From: Candidatus Dojkabacteria bacterium
GTDB lineage: Bacteria > Patescibacteria > Dojkabacteria > SC72
Direction: 5' to 3'
Assembly (NCBI GenBank): GCA_023229785.1
Contig: JALNYV010000010.1
Span: 1-56,149, forward strand
DNA: 56,149 bases
How positions within the stretch are numbered: the stretch's first letter is position 1; each line of letters opens with the position of its first letter. Shown one piece after another: positions 31,022-39,187 of this stretch. The translations under genes were made by a program, and so were the position numbers. The notes below the pieces were generated by a model. It worked only from the letters and a program-made list of their open reading frames with translations. It was not told where the DNA came from and did no database searches.

Positions 31022-31034
31022 AGTAACTGTTACT
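31022..31034. promoter_or_regulatory. Perfect palindrome AGTAAC-T-GTTACT before the portal gene
   Basis: A 13-base dyad ending just before the ribosome site of the portal gene. It shares the GTTACT half with the 30930 dyad, suggesting a common binding protein controlling the late operon. Confidence 0.5.
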
Positions 31035-31053
31035 GATAGTGGAGGCACTATAC

Positions 31054-33171
31054 TTGGAATACTCCAAAGAGCAAAAGTTGTTGTCAGAAGCCAGAGATAG
31101 ACTCAAACTATGTATTGATGAAGACAACGAGAATAGACAGGCTGCATATGATGATCTGAGGTTTATCAGTATAGAAGGAGCGCAGTGGCCTGATTCTATC
31201 CGTGCTGAGAGAGAATCAGAAGGCAGACCCTGTATTACAACCAATAAACTCCCTACTTTCATTGACCAGGTTGTGGGAGATGAAAGGCAGAATAGACCTT
31301 CAGTTAAGGTAATTCCTGTTGATAGCAAGGCCGATCCTATAATTGCTGACATATTATCAGGTTGGATTAAGAATGTTGAGCAGACTTCCAACTCAGATAC
31401 GGCCGTAGACCATGGATTTGAACATGCTGTAGCGTGTGGTTATGGGGCTATGCGTGTTGTAACCGAGTATTCTACTGATGATTCGTTCGATCAAGATGTC
31501 TTTATCCGTAAGATTGATAATGCCTTATCTGTTTATTGGGGTAGACATTCGGAATATGATTGCTCAGATGCACAGTATTGTTTTGTAGTTTCAGATATAA
31601 GTCGTGATGAATACAAGGATAAATATGATGATAACCCTATGCCGTTTAACAGTGCTGATAGTCAGTTTATTGAAAACTGGTGTACGGAAGATACTGTCAG
31701 GGTATGTGAATACTTCGTTAAAGAACCGGTTATTAAAACCATACATCTTTTAGAAGATGGAAGAGTTGTAGATAAACTTCAACCTGGTGATGTTTCCATT
31801 AAGAAAAGGAAAGTTTCTACTTATAAAATCAAGTGGTATCTTCTTTCTGGAAACAAGGTTCTTGATGAAAAAGATTGGCCTGGAAAGAAGTACATTCCTA
31901 TTATTCCTATATGGGGAAAAGAATTAAATGTTGGAGGAAGGAGAGTCCTTCGTGGTTTAATTAGAAATGCTAAAGACCCACAGAGACTTTATAATTACTT
32001 TAAATCTTGTAATGCTGAATTAGTCGCTCTTGCACCCAAGACTCCTTATATTGCTACGGCCAAACAGATTGCCGGTCATGAAAACCAATGGAATGAAGCA
32101 CATAGAAAGAATTATGCTTATCTTCTGGTTAATCCTGACGAGAAAGCTCCTGGTTGGCCTCACAGGGAAGCACCACCTCAAGCATCTTCAGCAATGGCAG
32201 AACAGATTGCACAAGCAGATCAGGAAATAAGAGACACTACAGGACTACAGAAAGCCTCTCTTGGTATGCAGTCAAATGAAAGGTCTGGAACTGCCATAAG
32301 AGAGCGTCAGAGAGAGGGTGATACAGGAACATTTGCATTTATAGATAATCTGGCAAGGTCTATTGCGTACATGGGAAGAGTCCTTGTTGATATAGCTCCT
32401 GCCATACTTGATACAGAACGCATTATAAGACTCGGTTTGGAAGATGGTACACAAAGGTTTGAAGCAATAAATATTCAGACTGAAACAGGAAAGATTCTAA
32501 ACGATCTTTCCTTGGGAACATACGATGTTGTCGTAACCGTGGGTCCATCTTTCACAACTCAGAGATCAGAAGCACGTCAATCCATGCAGGAATTTATGCA
32601 ATACGTTCCTCAATCTGCACCTCTTATCGGTGATTTGTTTGCTAAGAACATGGACTGGCCTGGTGCGGCAGAATTTTCCGAGAGATTAGCAACCATGTTG
32701 CCACCAGAGATCAAAGCCAAGAGAGATGCAAAAGAGGCTGCTGCGAAAGGGTTGCCTCCCACTCCTCCACCACAGCAACCTCCTGACCCTATGGTTATGG
32801 CTAAACTTGAAGAAGAGAAACTTAACCTTCAGTTAAAGCAGATTGAGATCGAACAAGAGAAGGTTAAACTTGAACAATTACAAGTAGAACTTCAACTTAA
32901 AGCCGCTGAGAGTAAAGGCACAATGAAGGCAATGATTGACGAGATTATTGCCGAAGATAAACAACAGGCCACTCAACCTCAAACTATTCAACCACAGCCA
33001 TCTCAGGGGCAGGAAACACCACCTCCGTCACCTGAAGAGTTTCAGCAGTTTCTTCAATCTCCACAGGGTCAGGCATGGCAAGCACAGCAACAGGGGCAAC
33101 CTATGCAATCAGAAGGCTTTGAACAGACTGCTATCCAGAACGAAATGAATCCACCGGAAGGAGAAGTGTAA
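31054..33171 (+). CDS. P22-type portal protein (TTG start)
   Basis: A 705-residue portal, the dodecameric ring through which DNA is packaged and ejected. Family features: KLCIDEDNENRQAAYDDLRF, GAQWPDSIRAERESEGRPCI, TTNKLPTFIDQVVGDERQNR, RPSVKVIPV, and later TTGLQKASLGMQSNERSGTA with IRERQREGDTGTFAFIDNLA (clip/crown region). The C-terminal 90 residues are Gln/Pro-rich and probably disordered. Start TTG 31054 has GGAGG 8 bases upstream; a GTG 15 bases earlier is inside the ribosome site and less likely. First gene of the late operon. Confidence 0.9.
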   Translation: MEYSKEQKLLSEARDRLKLCIDEDNENRQAAYDDLRFISIEGAQWPDSIRAERESEGRPCITTNKLPTFIDQVVGDERQNRPSVKVIPVDSKADPIIADILSGWIKNVEQTSNSDTAVDHGFEHAVACGYGAMRVVTEYSTDDSFDQDVFIRKIDNALSVYWGRHSEYDCSDAQYCFVVSDISRDEYKDKYDDNPMPFNSADSQFIENWCTEDTVRVCEYFVKEPVIKTIHLLEDGRVVDKLQPGDVSIKKRKVSTYKIKWYLLSGNKVLDEKDWPGKKYIPIIPIWGKELNVGGRRVLRGLIRNAKDPQRLYNYFKSCNAELVALAPKTPYIATAKQIAGHENQWNEAHRKNYAYLLVNPDEKAPGWPHREAPPQASSAMAEQIAQADQEIRDTTGLQKASLGMQSNERSGTAIRERQREGDTGTFAFIDNLARSIAYMGRVLVDIAPAILDTERIIRLGLEDGTQRFEAINIQTETGKILNDLSLGTYDVVVTVGPSFTTQRSEARQSMQEFMQYVPQSAPLIGDLFAKNMDWPGAAEFSERLATMLPPEIKAKRDAKEAAAKGLPPTPPPQQPPDPMVMAKLEEEKLNLQLKQIEIEQEKVKLEQLQVELQLKAAESKGTMKAMIDEIIAEDKQQATQPQTIQPQPSQGQETPPPSPEEFQQFLQSPQGQAWQAQQQGQPMQSEGFEQTAIQNEMNPPEGEV

Positions 33172-33257
33172 TGGCTAAGAAGAAAGCAAAAGTTAAAAAG
33201 GTTGCATAGGTAAAGGCCACGGTTGCTGCCAATAAAAAGAAGAAGGGGAAAAAGTAA
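33171..33257 (+). pseudogene. Lys-rich small protein interrupted by an in-frame amber codon
   Basis: From ATG 33171 (TAATG with the portal stop) the frame reads MAKKKAKVKKVA, then TAG (33207-33209), then VKATVAANKKKKGKK and TAA, which itself overlaps the next ATG. The residues on both sides are equally Lys/Ala-rich and the junctions on both ends are operon-like, so TAG probably replaced a sense codon (AAG is one change away). Other genes here do end in TAG, so general recoding is unlikely. Readthrough or a 12-residue product are alternatives. Confidence 0.55.
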
Positions 33258-33604
33258 TGGAATTAACAGATATGAAACTTCCCAAAATATCTAAGGATAG
33301 CATTACAAAGAATCCTGTTCCTTCTAATTATGAGGATAGGGATCGTTGGCCTTATGGATTAAAGCTTCACTTTGAATCAGATCAGGTTAAATCATTGCCT
33401 AGTCTTAAGGATTATAAGGTTGGAGATAGAGTAATGGTCATGGCTGAAGCCTGTGTGATTGATATTCGGATGTCAGAAAGACAGAGTGGAACAGAAGATC
33501 ATTCAATAGGGATGCAGATAGAAAAGATTGCTGTGTCACCTGTTAAAAAGAAAAAACCTGAAGAAATGAATATGAAAGAATATGCAAAATCAAGGGGTAT
33601 GTAA
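33257..33604 (+). CDS. Capsid staple-like / head-stabilising protein
   Basis: A 115-residue protein located between portal and coat. The pattern RWPYGLKLHFESDQVKSL, KVGDRVMVMAEACVID, IGMQIEKIAVSP resembles small capsid-associated proteins (YPYGL.I.L....L....VGD.V...A.A.V) that pin capsomers together. The name is by recalled family resemblance. TAATG-coupled on both sides. Confidence 0.7.
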   Translation: MELTDMKLPKISKDSITKNPVPSNYEDRDRWPYGLKLHFESDQVKSLPSLKDYKVGDRVMVMAEACVIDIRMSERQSGTEDHSIGMQIEKIAVSPVKKKKPEEMNMKEYAKSRGM

Positions 33605-33768
33605 TGCCACTTAAGAAAGGTAAATCTTCCAATGTCATAGCAAACAACATTGCCGAATTACACACTGGAAAAACCTACGCACACACCAAGAAGAAGTTCG
33701 GTAAGGAAGTGGCAAATAGGCAAGCAATTGCCATAGCCATGACCGAGGCCGGTAAGAATAAAAAGTAA
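33604..33768 (+). CDS. Small basic phage protein (DUF6496-like)
   Basis: A 54-residue basic protein: PLKKGKSSNVIANNIAEL, then FGKEVANRQAIAIAMTEAGK. It matches a short family, M-P-L-K-K-G-K-S...K..AVAIA...AGK, often in head gene clusters. Function unknown. Confidence 0.68.
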   Translation: MPLKKGKSSNVIANNIAELHTGKTYAHTKKKFGKEVANRQAIAIAMTEAGKNKK

Positions 33769-33778
33769 GAGGTGAATT

Positions 33779-33814
33779 ATGGCAAAAAAAGGAAAGGGAA
33801 AAGGATGCAAATAG
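33779..33814 (+). CDS. Possible 11-residue Lys/Gly peptide
   Basis: ATG with GAGG 6 bases before it, reading MAKKGKGKGCK then TAG. Similar tiny basic peptides precede scaffold genes in other phages, but the length is near chance. Confidence 0.3.
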   Translation: MAKKGKGKGCK

Positions 33815-33825
33815 TATCCAAAAAT

Positions 33826-33841
33826 CAGGAATTTATTCCTG
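33826..33841. repeat. Hairpin CAGGAA-TTTA-TTCCTG before the scaffold gene
   Basis: Perfect 6-bp stem with a 4-base loop, 28 bases before the scaffold start. No T run; possible mRNA processing site. Confidence 0.5.
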
Positions 33842-33869
33842 CACTTAACATCATCCTGGGAGGATGCTC

Positions 33870-34823
33870 ATGGACGTAGCAACACCTGAATCAGTAGTAG
33901 CTATCCCACAGATATTCAATGAAATTGATGACTCTGCGAATCTGTCAGCAAGTTTTGTAGCACCTTTACCGGAGAAATCCGATAAACCTGATCCAAAACA
34001 TAATGACGAAAGAAAACCCCCTGTTTCTTTATCTGAGGTCTTTGTACCAAAGAGTGAGGAAGCACCAGCATCCAAGGTAGAAGATGATGTTATTAACCTT
34101 GATGAACCCATCGTTGAAGTAACACCAAAGGAAGAAGCACCGCCTAAACCTAAAGATGCTGTCCAGAAACGTATCGATGAAATAACCAAGAAGTACAGGG
34201 TGACAGAAAGAGAACTAGAACAGGCTAAACAGAGAGAGCAGGAATTAGCTTCTAAACTAAAAGAACTTGAAGCAAGAGTTCCGGTTGAAGGAAAGCCTGC
34301 CTCAGAAAATTTTGAAACAGAGGAAGAATATCTTGAGGCATTAACCGATTGGAAGGTTGAGCAGAAGTTTAAAGCAGCAGAGCTAAAGTTAGCCGAAACT
34401 TCTAAACCTGATAAGGATAAGCTGGCTATTGAACAGGCAGAGAAACCTTATGCTGAACTGGATGAAAAACTTAAAGTCGGATATGAAAAATATACCGATT
34501 TTGAAGAAGTAGTCCTGAATGAAAAACTTAAACTGACCGATGCTATGGTTGATGCGACTCTTGAATTACAGACTCCGCATGAAGTCCTGTATTATCTAGG
34601 CAAACATCCTGAAGAGTCCAAGAAGATATCCGAGATGTCCATTCCTAGAATGGCTGCATCTTTGGCAAAGATTGACTTGGTTCTTAATGCTCCAAAACCA
34701 GCTAAAAAGGTATCACAGGCTCCTGAACCAATCAGTCCTGTTGAATCAAACGGAATAATCACAAAAGACCCCAGCACAATGCCGTTTAAGGAATATGTCA
34801 AATGGCGACAAGCGGGAAACTAA
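33870..34823 (+). CDS. Scaffolding protein
   Basis: A 317-residue acidic protein directly before the coat gene. Disordered Pro/Glu/Lys-rich N-terminus, a coiled coil around residues 95-140 (VQKRIDEITKKYRVTEREL, KQREQELASKLKELEAR), a helical middle, and a short conserved C-terminal tail (STMPFKEYVKWRQAG) of the type that binds coat protein. ATG 33870 is chosen because GGGAGG lies 6 bases before it; ATG 33864 would abut the ribosome site. Confidence 0.82.
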   Translation: MDVATPESVVAIPQIFNEIDDSANLSASFVAPLPEKSDKPDPKHNDERKPPVSLSEVFVPKSEEAPASKVEDDVINLDEPIVEVTPKEEAPPKPKDAVQKRIDEITKKYRVTERELEQAKQREQELASKLKELEARVPVEGKPASENFETEEEYLEALTDWKVEQKFKAAELKLAETSKPDKDKLAIEQAEKPYAELDEKLKVGYEKYTDFEEVVLNEKLKLTDAMVDATLELQTPHEVLYYLGKHPEESKKISEMSIPRMAASLAKIDLVLNAPKPAKKVSQAPEPISPVESNGIITKDPSTMPFKEYVKWRQAGN

Positions 34824-34844
34824 AAAAACTAAGGAGATAAAGAT

Positions 34845-36026
34845 ATGGCAACATTACTAACCCCAACAATAATTGCAAAAGAAACTCTTATGCAGTTAAG
34901 CAATTCCCTGGCAATGGGAAAACATGTTTATACTCAGTTCAAGAATGAGTTTCAGAAAGTCGGTGCTACAGTAACTATTCGTAAACCCAATAAGTTCAGG
35001 GCTACAGATACGGCATCTATTTCTAAAACAACCATCGTTGAACCCAGTACTTCAATTACGGTTGATACACAGTCTCATGTTGCATGGGAATTTACCAGTG
35101 CAGAACTGACAACCACAATTGAAGATTATAGCAAACGCTATATTCAGCCAGCAGCATTAGCACTTGCCAACAAGGTTGATGTTAAACTTTGTGAGCTTTA
35201 TGCAGATGTTTACAACTATGCAGGAACACCTGGCACGACACCGGCTACATTTGCAGCACTTGGCGAAGCACAGAGAATCCTTGACGATGAAGATGCTCCT
35301 TCAGACAAAAGGATCGGTATCTTTAATCCTAAAGCAAACTGGGCTTTAGCAGACGGTCTTAAAGGTACATTTGCACAGAATGTTGCCAAAGACATTATGA
35401 CTCGTGGGTATCTTGGTCAGATTGCTAACCTTGATATGTATATGGATCAGAATATAGTCAGGCATCTTAACGGTGCATTTGAGGCCGATATTCAGGTTAC
35501 ATCTGAACCGGTATCGGGAGCAACTACTCTTGTCACAAAGAATTGGGGTGGTTCAAGTACAGTGAAGAAAGGTGATGTATTCACAATCGCCGGTGTATAT
35601 GCTGTCAATCCTATGTCTGGTGCTTCAACTGGCGAACTTCGCAGATTTACAGTAACAGCAGATACGTCAGATGATGGCGCAGCTATGACAATCCCTGTAG
35701 CTCCTTCCATTATATCAAGTGGTGCGTATCAGACAGTTGACTCTCTTCCAGCCGTTGATGCCCTACTTACGTTTGTAGGTACAGCAGCAACAAGATATTC
35801 ACAGAACCTTGTTTTCCATCCAAACGCTTTCGGTCTGGTTGTTCTTCCTCTTGAACTTCCGTCAGGCGTATGGGGCGCAAGAGAGTCCGATCCTGATTTG
35901 GGATTGTCTGTGCGCGTCATAAAGCAGTATGATATCGATACGGATAAAGAAGTGGCACGTGTTGATATTCTCTTCGGCGTGAAAACCCTTTACCGTGAAC
36001 TCGCATGCCGAGTCTGGGGAGAGTAA
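34845..36026 (+). CDS. Major capsid protein, P22 coat family
   Basis: A 393-residue coat protein. N-terminal TPTIIAKETLMQLSNSLAMG, KHVYTQFKNEFQKVGATVTI and RKPNKF match the P22 gp5 family; an insertion-domain-like segment (KKGDVFTIAGVYAVNPMSG, about 244-285) and LVFHPNAFGLVVLPLELPSG follow, and C-terminal RVDILFGVKTLYRELACRV. It forms the icosahedral shell on the scaffold. GGAGATAAAG ribosome site; followed by an inserted HNH gene. Confidence 0.92.
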   Translation: MATLLTPTIIAKETLMQLSNSLAMGKHVYTQFKNEFQKVGATVTIRKPNKFRATDTASISKTTIVEPSTSITVDTQSHVAWEFTSAELTTTIEDYSKRYIQPAALALANKVDVKLCELYADVYNYAGTPGTTPATFAALGEAQRILDDEDAPSDKRIGIFNPKANWALADGLKGTFAQNVAKDIMTRGYLGQIANLDMYMDQNIVRHLNGAFEADIQVTSEPVSGATTLVTKNWGGSSTVKKGDVFTIAGVYAVNPMSGASTGELRRFTVTADTSDDGAAMTIPVAPSIISSGAYQTVDSLPAVDALLTFVGTAATRYSQNLVFHPNAFGLVVLPLELPSGVWGARESDPDLGLSVRVIKQYDIDTDKEVARVDILFGVKTLYRELACRVWGE

Positions 36027-36041
36027 TAGGATACTCCATGT

Positions 36042-36070
36042 TTGACATATACTCCTCTTTGGATTACATT
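36042..36070 (+). promoter_or_regulatory. Promoter of the inserted HNH gene
   Basis: TTGACA (36042-36047), 17-base spacer, TACATT (36065-36070), 26 bases before the HNH start. A homing gene with its own promoter inside the late operon. Confidence 0.6.
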
Positions 36071-36096
36071 GAAACAAAAAAACAAAGGGGAGTTTT

Positions 36097-36831
36097 ATGT
36101 CAAAATGTTCAATCGATGGATGCAATAAGGAAGCAAGAAGTAGAGGATGGTGTCAAACGCATTATGTACGTTGGCTCAAATATGGCGACCCCAATTTCAT
36201 CAAAGTTAAGCAGCTACATGGACTTACCTTGCATGACAGGCTTTACTCAAGAACTGTCAAGGTCGGTCAATGTATTGAATGGTCGGGGTGCTTTCGTAAT
36301 GGGTATGGAGTTATGAATATAAATCAAGTTCCAGTTTCAGTTCATAGAATTGCATGGGAAATTGCGAATGGCTCCATTCCCGAAGGAATGAGCGTACTGC
36401 ATAAATGCGATAACAAGAAATGTATTAGAATTGACCATTTATTTCTTGGGACTCAATCTGACAACATGGTGGATTGTTATAAGAAAAAAAGAAATCCAGG
36501 ATGGACAAGTTTGACTGAACAGGAAATTGTATCCATTAGAGTAAGTAATGCTTCTAGTGCTGAACTTGTTGCTAAGTATAAGATTAGCCCAAGTTCTATT
36601 TTGAAAATTAGGAATGGTCAATCATTTAAACACATTGCTCCTAATAGGAAGGCTTTAGTTCCAAGAAGAAATCAAGGAGTAATGCACGGTAGAAGTAGAT
36701 TAACCGAAGCAGATGTTTTAGCAATAAGAGCTAGTAAAGAATCGGATATTGTTCTAGGTAAACAATATAAAATGAGTCCTGGATCAATATGGAGAATAAG
36801 GGCAGGTAAGTTGTGGAAACACTTACTTTAA
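36097..36831 (+). CDS. HNH homing endonuclease with duplicated C-terminal HTH
   Basis: A 244-residue protein. N-terminal zinc knuckle (CSIDGCNKEARSRGWCQTH), HNH core at about 70-128 (VPVSVHRIAWEIANGSIPEG, VLHKCDNKKCIRIDHLFLGT) and two C-terminal HTH repeats, LTEQEIVSIRVSNASSAELV (about 140-175) and LTEADVLAIRASKESDIVLG (about 205-240), each ending in a K-x-S-P-x-S-I-x-x-I-R motif, that should bind the target. It sits just after the coat gene, a favoured homing site, with its own promoter and a trailing hairpin. Confidence 0.88.
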   Translation: MSKCSIDGCNKEARSRGWCQTHYVRWLKYGDPNFIKVKQLHGLTLHDRLYSRTVKVGQCIEWSGCFRNGYGVMNINQVPVSVHRIAWEIANGSIPEGMSVLHKCDNKKCIRIDHLFLGTQSDNMVDCYKKKRNPGWTSLTEQEIVSIRVSNASSAELVAKYKISPSSILKIRNGQSFKHIAPNRKALVPRRNQGVMHGRSRLTEADVLAIRASKESDIVLGKQYKMSPGSIWRIRAGKLWKHLL

Positions 36832-36847
36832 CCCATTTATAATGGGT
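36831..36847 (+). terminator. Hairpin after the HNH gene
   Basis: ACCCATT-TAT-AATGGGT, a perfect 7-bp stem beginning at the HNH stop codon. There is no T run, so late transcription can probably read through; it may limit transcripts from the HNH promoter or protect their 3' end. Confidence 0.5.
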
Positions 36848-36872
36848 ACAAACACATAGGGAGAAAAAACTT

Positions 36873-37667
36873 ATGAGTATGCTTGATAGAATTTTTGAAG
36901 GAATTGCAGAAGAAAAAGCAGTTGGTGGAGCAGCTAATATATTCGTTTCACCTAATGGTAGCGATACCAACAATGGAACTCTTCTTTCACCGTTTAAGAG
37001 TATTGCAAAGGCATTTAAGGCTGTAACTACTTCAAGGTCTAGGGTGATTCTTGCTCCTGGTACTTATGTGGAAACAGCTTCTTTAACCTGGCCTAGCGTC
37101 AATGGTACATCATTAAACGGGAACGGTGCTGGTGAATGTATCGTAACTGCACCTGGGGCAACTCAGATTATCAGTATTGATCCTCTTGCTGCATCCGGAA
37201 CATGGACAGCTATTCTTAGCAATATTACCATATCTGCCGAAGATCAGGTTGGATTGCAGGTTAATAATACTAATGTTGGTAAGAGAATAAATCTGTTCCT
37301 TACAAAGACCACGTTTGAAGCTGGTGGAGATAGTGTAGGTAGTTCTATTGATATTAATAGGGCTGGTGCATCAAGCAACGCTATCAGAGTCTATGCCGAT
37401 GGAGAAGGTACAACCATTGAAGGACTTGTAACTGTAATTACAGAATCCACGGATGATAGATTTAGGTTTAAGGGTTATCGTCTTATCGGTGGATTGACAG
37501 TCGTAGGTGCTGTTGCCTGTGAAGTAACCCTGATTAATTCAGGTATTTTGACTTCCGGTTTAACGGTTGATGGAGCCAACAAACTTACAAATGTTCACTG
37601 TTGGTATGAAACAGATGCCAACCCTAATGTATTTACTGTTTTTGCTGACGCTTACGCAACTTATTAA
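36873..37667 (+). CDS. Beta-helix virion protein (pectin-lyase-like)
   Basis: A 264-residue protein: ANIFVSPNGSDTNNGTLLSP, FKSIAKAFKAVTTSRSRVIL and APGTYVE are the start of a right-handed beta-helix, followed by repetitive strands. The same opening module is inside the 1255-residue protein at 39188. Its place between coat and head-tail genes suggests a head-decoration or tail-attached role. GGGAG ribosome site. Confidence 0.7.
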   Translation: MSMLDRIFEGIAEEKAVGGAANIFVSPNGSDTNNGTLLSPFKSIAKAFKAVTTSRSRVILAPGTYVETASLTWPSVNGTSLNGNGAGECIVTAPGATQIISIDPLAASGTWTAILSNITISAEDQVGLQVNNTNVGKRINLFLTKTTFEAGGDSVGSSIDINRAGASSNAIRVYADGEGTTIEGLVTVITESTDDRFRFKGYRLIGGLTVVGAVACEVTLINSGILTSGLTVDGANKLTNVHCWYETDANPNVFTVFADAYATY

Positions 37668-37720
37668 TCAATAAAATCAGGGGGGAGAAATCCTCCCTGC
37701 TTACCAAAACGGAGAAAAAT

Positions 37721-37867
37721 ATGAAATATGAAATATCACAGGAATTAGCACAAGGTGTATTAAATTACCTTGCAGAAAAACCGTATAAAGAAACATTTGT
37801 TTTGATTGCTGAGTTACAAAAGTTAAAGGTTATAACTGAACTAGAGGATGGTAAAGATGTCATCTAA
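37721..37867 (+). CDS. Small conserved phage protein
   Basis: A 48-residue helical protein (KYEISQELAQGVLNYLAEKP, YKETFVLIAELQKL). Short proteins of this pattern are common between coat and connector genes. It is preceded by a G/C hairpin near 37680-37697 and overlaps the next gene. Confidence 0.62.
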   Translation: MKYEISQELAQGVLNYLAEKPYKETFVLIAELQKLKVITELEDGKDVI

Positions 37868-38300
37868 TACGTTATTAAATGGTATTGCTTTGGTTGAGAC
37901 CCTCCCTGTTGTAGTTATTAAACAGGAGAGAACACCTGCATGGAGATGGCATACAAGCTGTCGTGAAGGTAAAATTATAAAGACAGATGTTGAGCTTGAT
38001 AAATTAGAAAAAGAAGGATGGGTTTCTCATCCCAAGAATATAGGGAAACAATATATTCCTCCTGTCATTAAGCCGATTGAACCTGTTAAACCGGTTCTAA
38101 CACCAGAAATGATTGAAGACGCAAGGATTGCCGAGAAATTAAAAGCTGAATCTGATGCTATAAAAGCAAAAGAAGATAAAGATAAATTAACTAAAGCAGC
38201 ACTTGATAAACATGCAACCGTTTGTCCTTTATGTGATAAAGCCTTTGATTCTGCACAGGGTTTAAGACTGCATATGACAAAGATGCACAGGGGTAAATAA
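37857..38300 (+). CDS. Virion-operon protein with a C-terminal C2H2 zinc finger
   Basis: A 147-residue protein. The N-terminus is a small beta domain (LLNGIALVETLPVVVIKQER), then a Pro/Lys-rich helix, and the last 25 residues form a classical C2H2 finger: CPLCDKAFDSAQGLRLHMTK MH. Such fingers are rare in phage structural operons. ATG 37857 is preferred since GAGG abuts the ATG at 37848. One-base overlap with the connector gene. Confidence 0.7.
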   Translation: MSSNTLLNGIALVETLPVVVIKQERTPAWRWHTSCREGKIIKTDVELDKLEKEGWVSHPKNIGKQYIPPVIKPIEPVKPVLTPEMIEDARIAEKLKAESDAIKAKEDKDKLTKAALDKHATVCPLCDKAFDSAQGLRLHMTKMHRGK

Positions 38301-39010
38301 TGACTTTAGAAGATATTATTAAGGCTTCGATGCGGAAGCTGGGGGTTATTGCTTCTGGTGAAGTTCCTACACCAGCAGAATTAAGTGATAGCTTGCTTGC
38401 CTGCCAAAATATGTTGCGGGCGTGGTCATCAAAGAAGATAAATCTTAACGCAACCGTATCAGAAACAAAGGTTCTTACGGCAGGCCAGGCATTATATACA
38501 TGGGGTATTTCTGCCGGTAATATTGCTACCGTAAGACCTTATGAGGTCGTCAATGCTTTCGTAAGGGATTCCAGTAATATTGATAGTAATATTGTATCTG
38601 TTACCAAGGGTCAATATAACGATCAGGCATCAAAATATATTCAAGGTAAACCAGGATTTTTATATTATAATCCTCTTTTCCCTTTGGGTTATTTATATTT
38701 ATATCCTGTGCCTGACACAGCATATACTTTATATATTGATACGATTAAACCTTTGACTGAAACTGGTTCCTTTGATGTCCTTGCCAGCACAATACAGCTT
38801 CCTCCTGATTATGAAGAGGCTATTATCTATAATCTAGCAATCAGGATGGCTCCTGAATATGGCAAGTCTGTACCAGCCGAAGTAGCCGTAATAGCAGAGA
38901 CAAGTTACAATACGATGATAAATCTTAATGCAAATAATCAAGTGGAAACGGTTAGTGCTAATTTGCCGTACAATAATGTTAATTGCAGATACGATATTAA
39001 CCAGGGGTAA
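38300..39010 (+). CDS. Head-tail connector, P22 gp4-like tail accessory factor
   Basis: A 236-residue protein. The pattern MTLEDIIKASMRKLGVIASG, LSDSLLACQNMLRAWSSKKI, FPLGYLYLYPVPDTAYTLYI, LPPDYEEAIIYNLAIRMAPE is typical of the gp4 family, which closes the portal and joins the tail hub. One-base overlap upstream (TAATG). Confidence 0.84.
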   Translation: MTLEDIIKASMRKLGVIASGEVPTPAELSDSLLACQNMLRAWSSKKINLNATVSETKVLTAGQALYTWGISAGNIATVRPYEVVNAFVRDSSNIDSNIVSVTKGQYNDQASKYIQGKPGFLYYNPLFPLGYLYLYPVPDTAYTLYIDTIKPLTETGSFDVLASTIQLPPDYEEAIIYNLAIRMAPEYGKSVPAEVAVIAETSYNTMINLNANNQVETVSANLPYNNVNCRYDINQG

Positions 39011-39020
39011 GGGAGGATTT

Positions 39021-39176
39021 ATGGCAGTACATGGTCCATTCGATCACTTTTTAACATATCTTGGATTAAGTACCGATACTAAACCAACAATAGGGATATT
39101 ACCTGGAACTAAGTTTTATGAGAAAGACACTGGATTACAGTATATATATTCAGGTACAGCCTGGATAGTTGAATAA
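39021..39176 (+). CDS. Small protein related to the N-terminus of the next large fibre
   Basis: A 51-residue protein: MAVHGPFDHFLTYLGLSTDT KPTIG, then TKFYEKDTGLQYIYSGTAWI. The GLSTDTKP motif and the Y.Y.G.AW ending repeat at the start of the gene 11 bases downstream, so one derives from the other. GGGAGG site. Probably virion-associated. Confidence 0.62.
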   Translation: MAVHGPFDHFLTYLGLSTDTKPTIGILPGTKFYEKDTGLQYIYSGTAWIVE

Positions 39177-39187
39177 GGAGAAAGAAT

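Noticed and set aside
33207..33209. Genome-wide recoding of TAG as a sense codon
   Set aside because: Several well-supported genes end with TAG (the giant protein at 4706-4708, genes ending at 9063, 12202 and 27723), so TAG works as a stop here.
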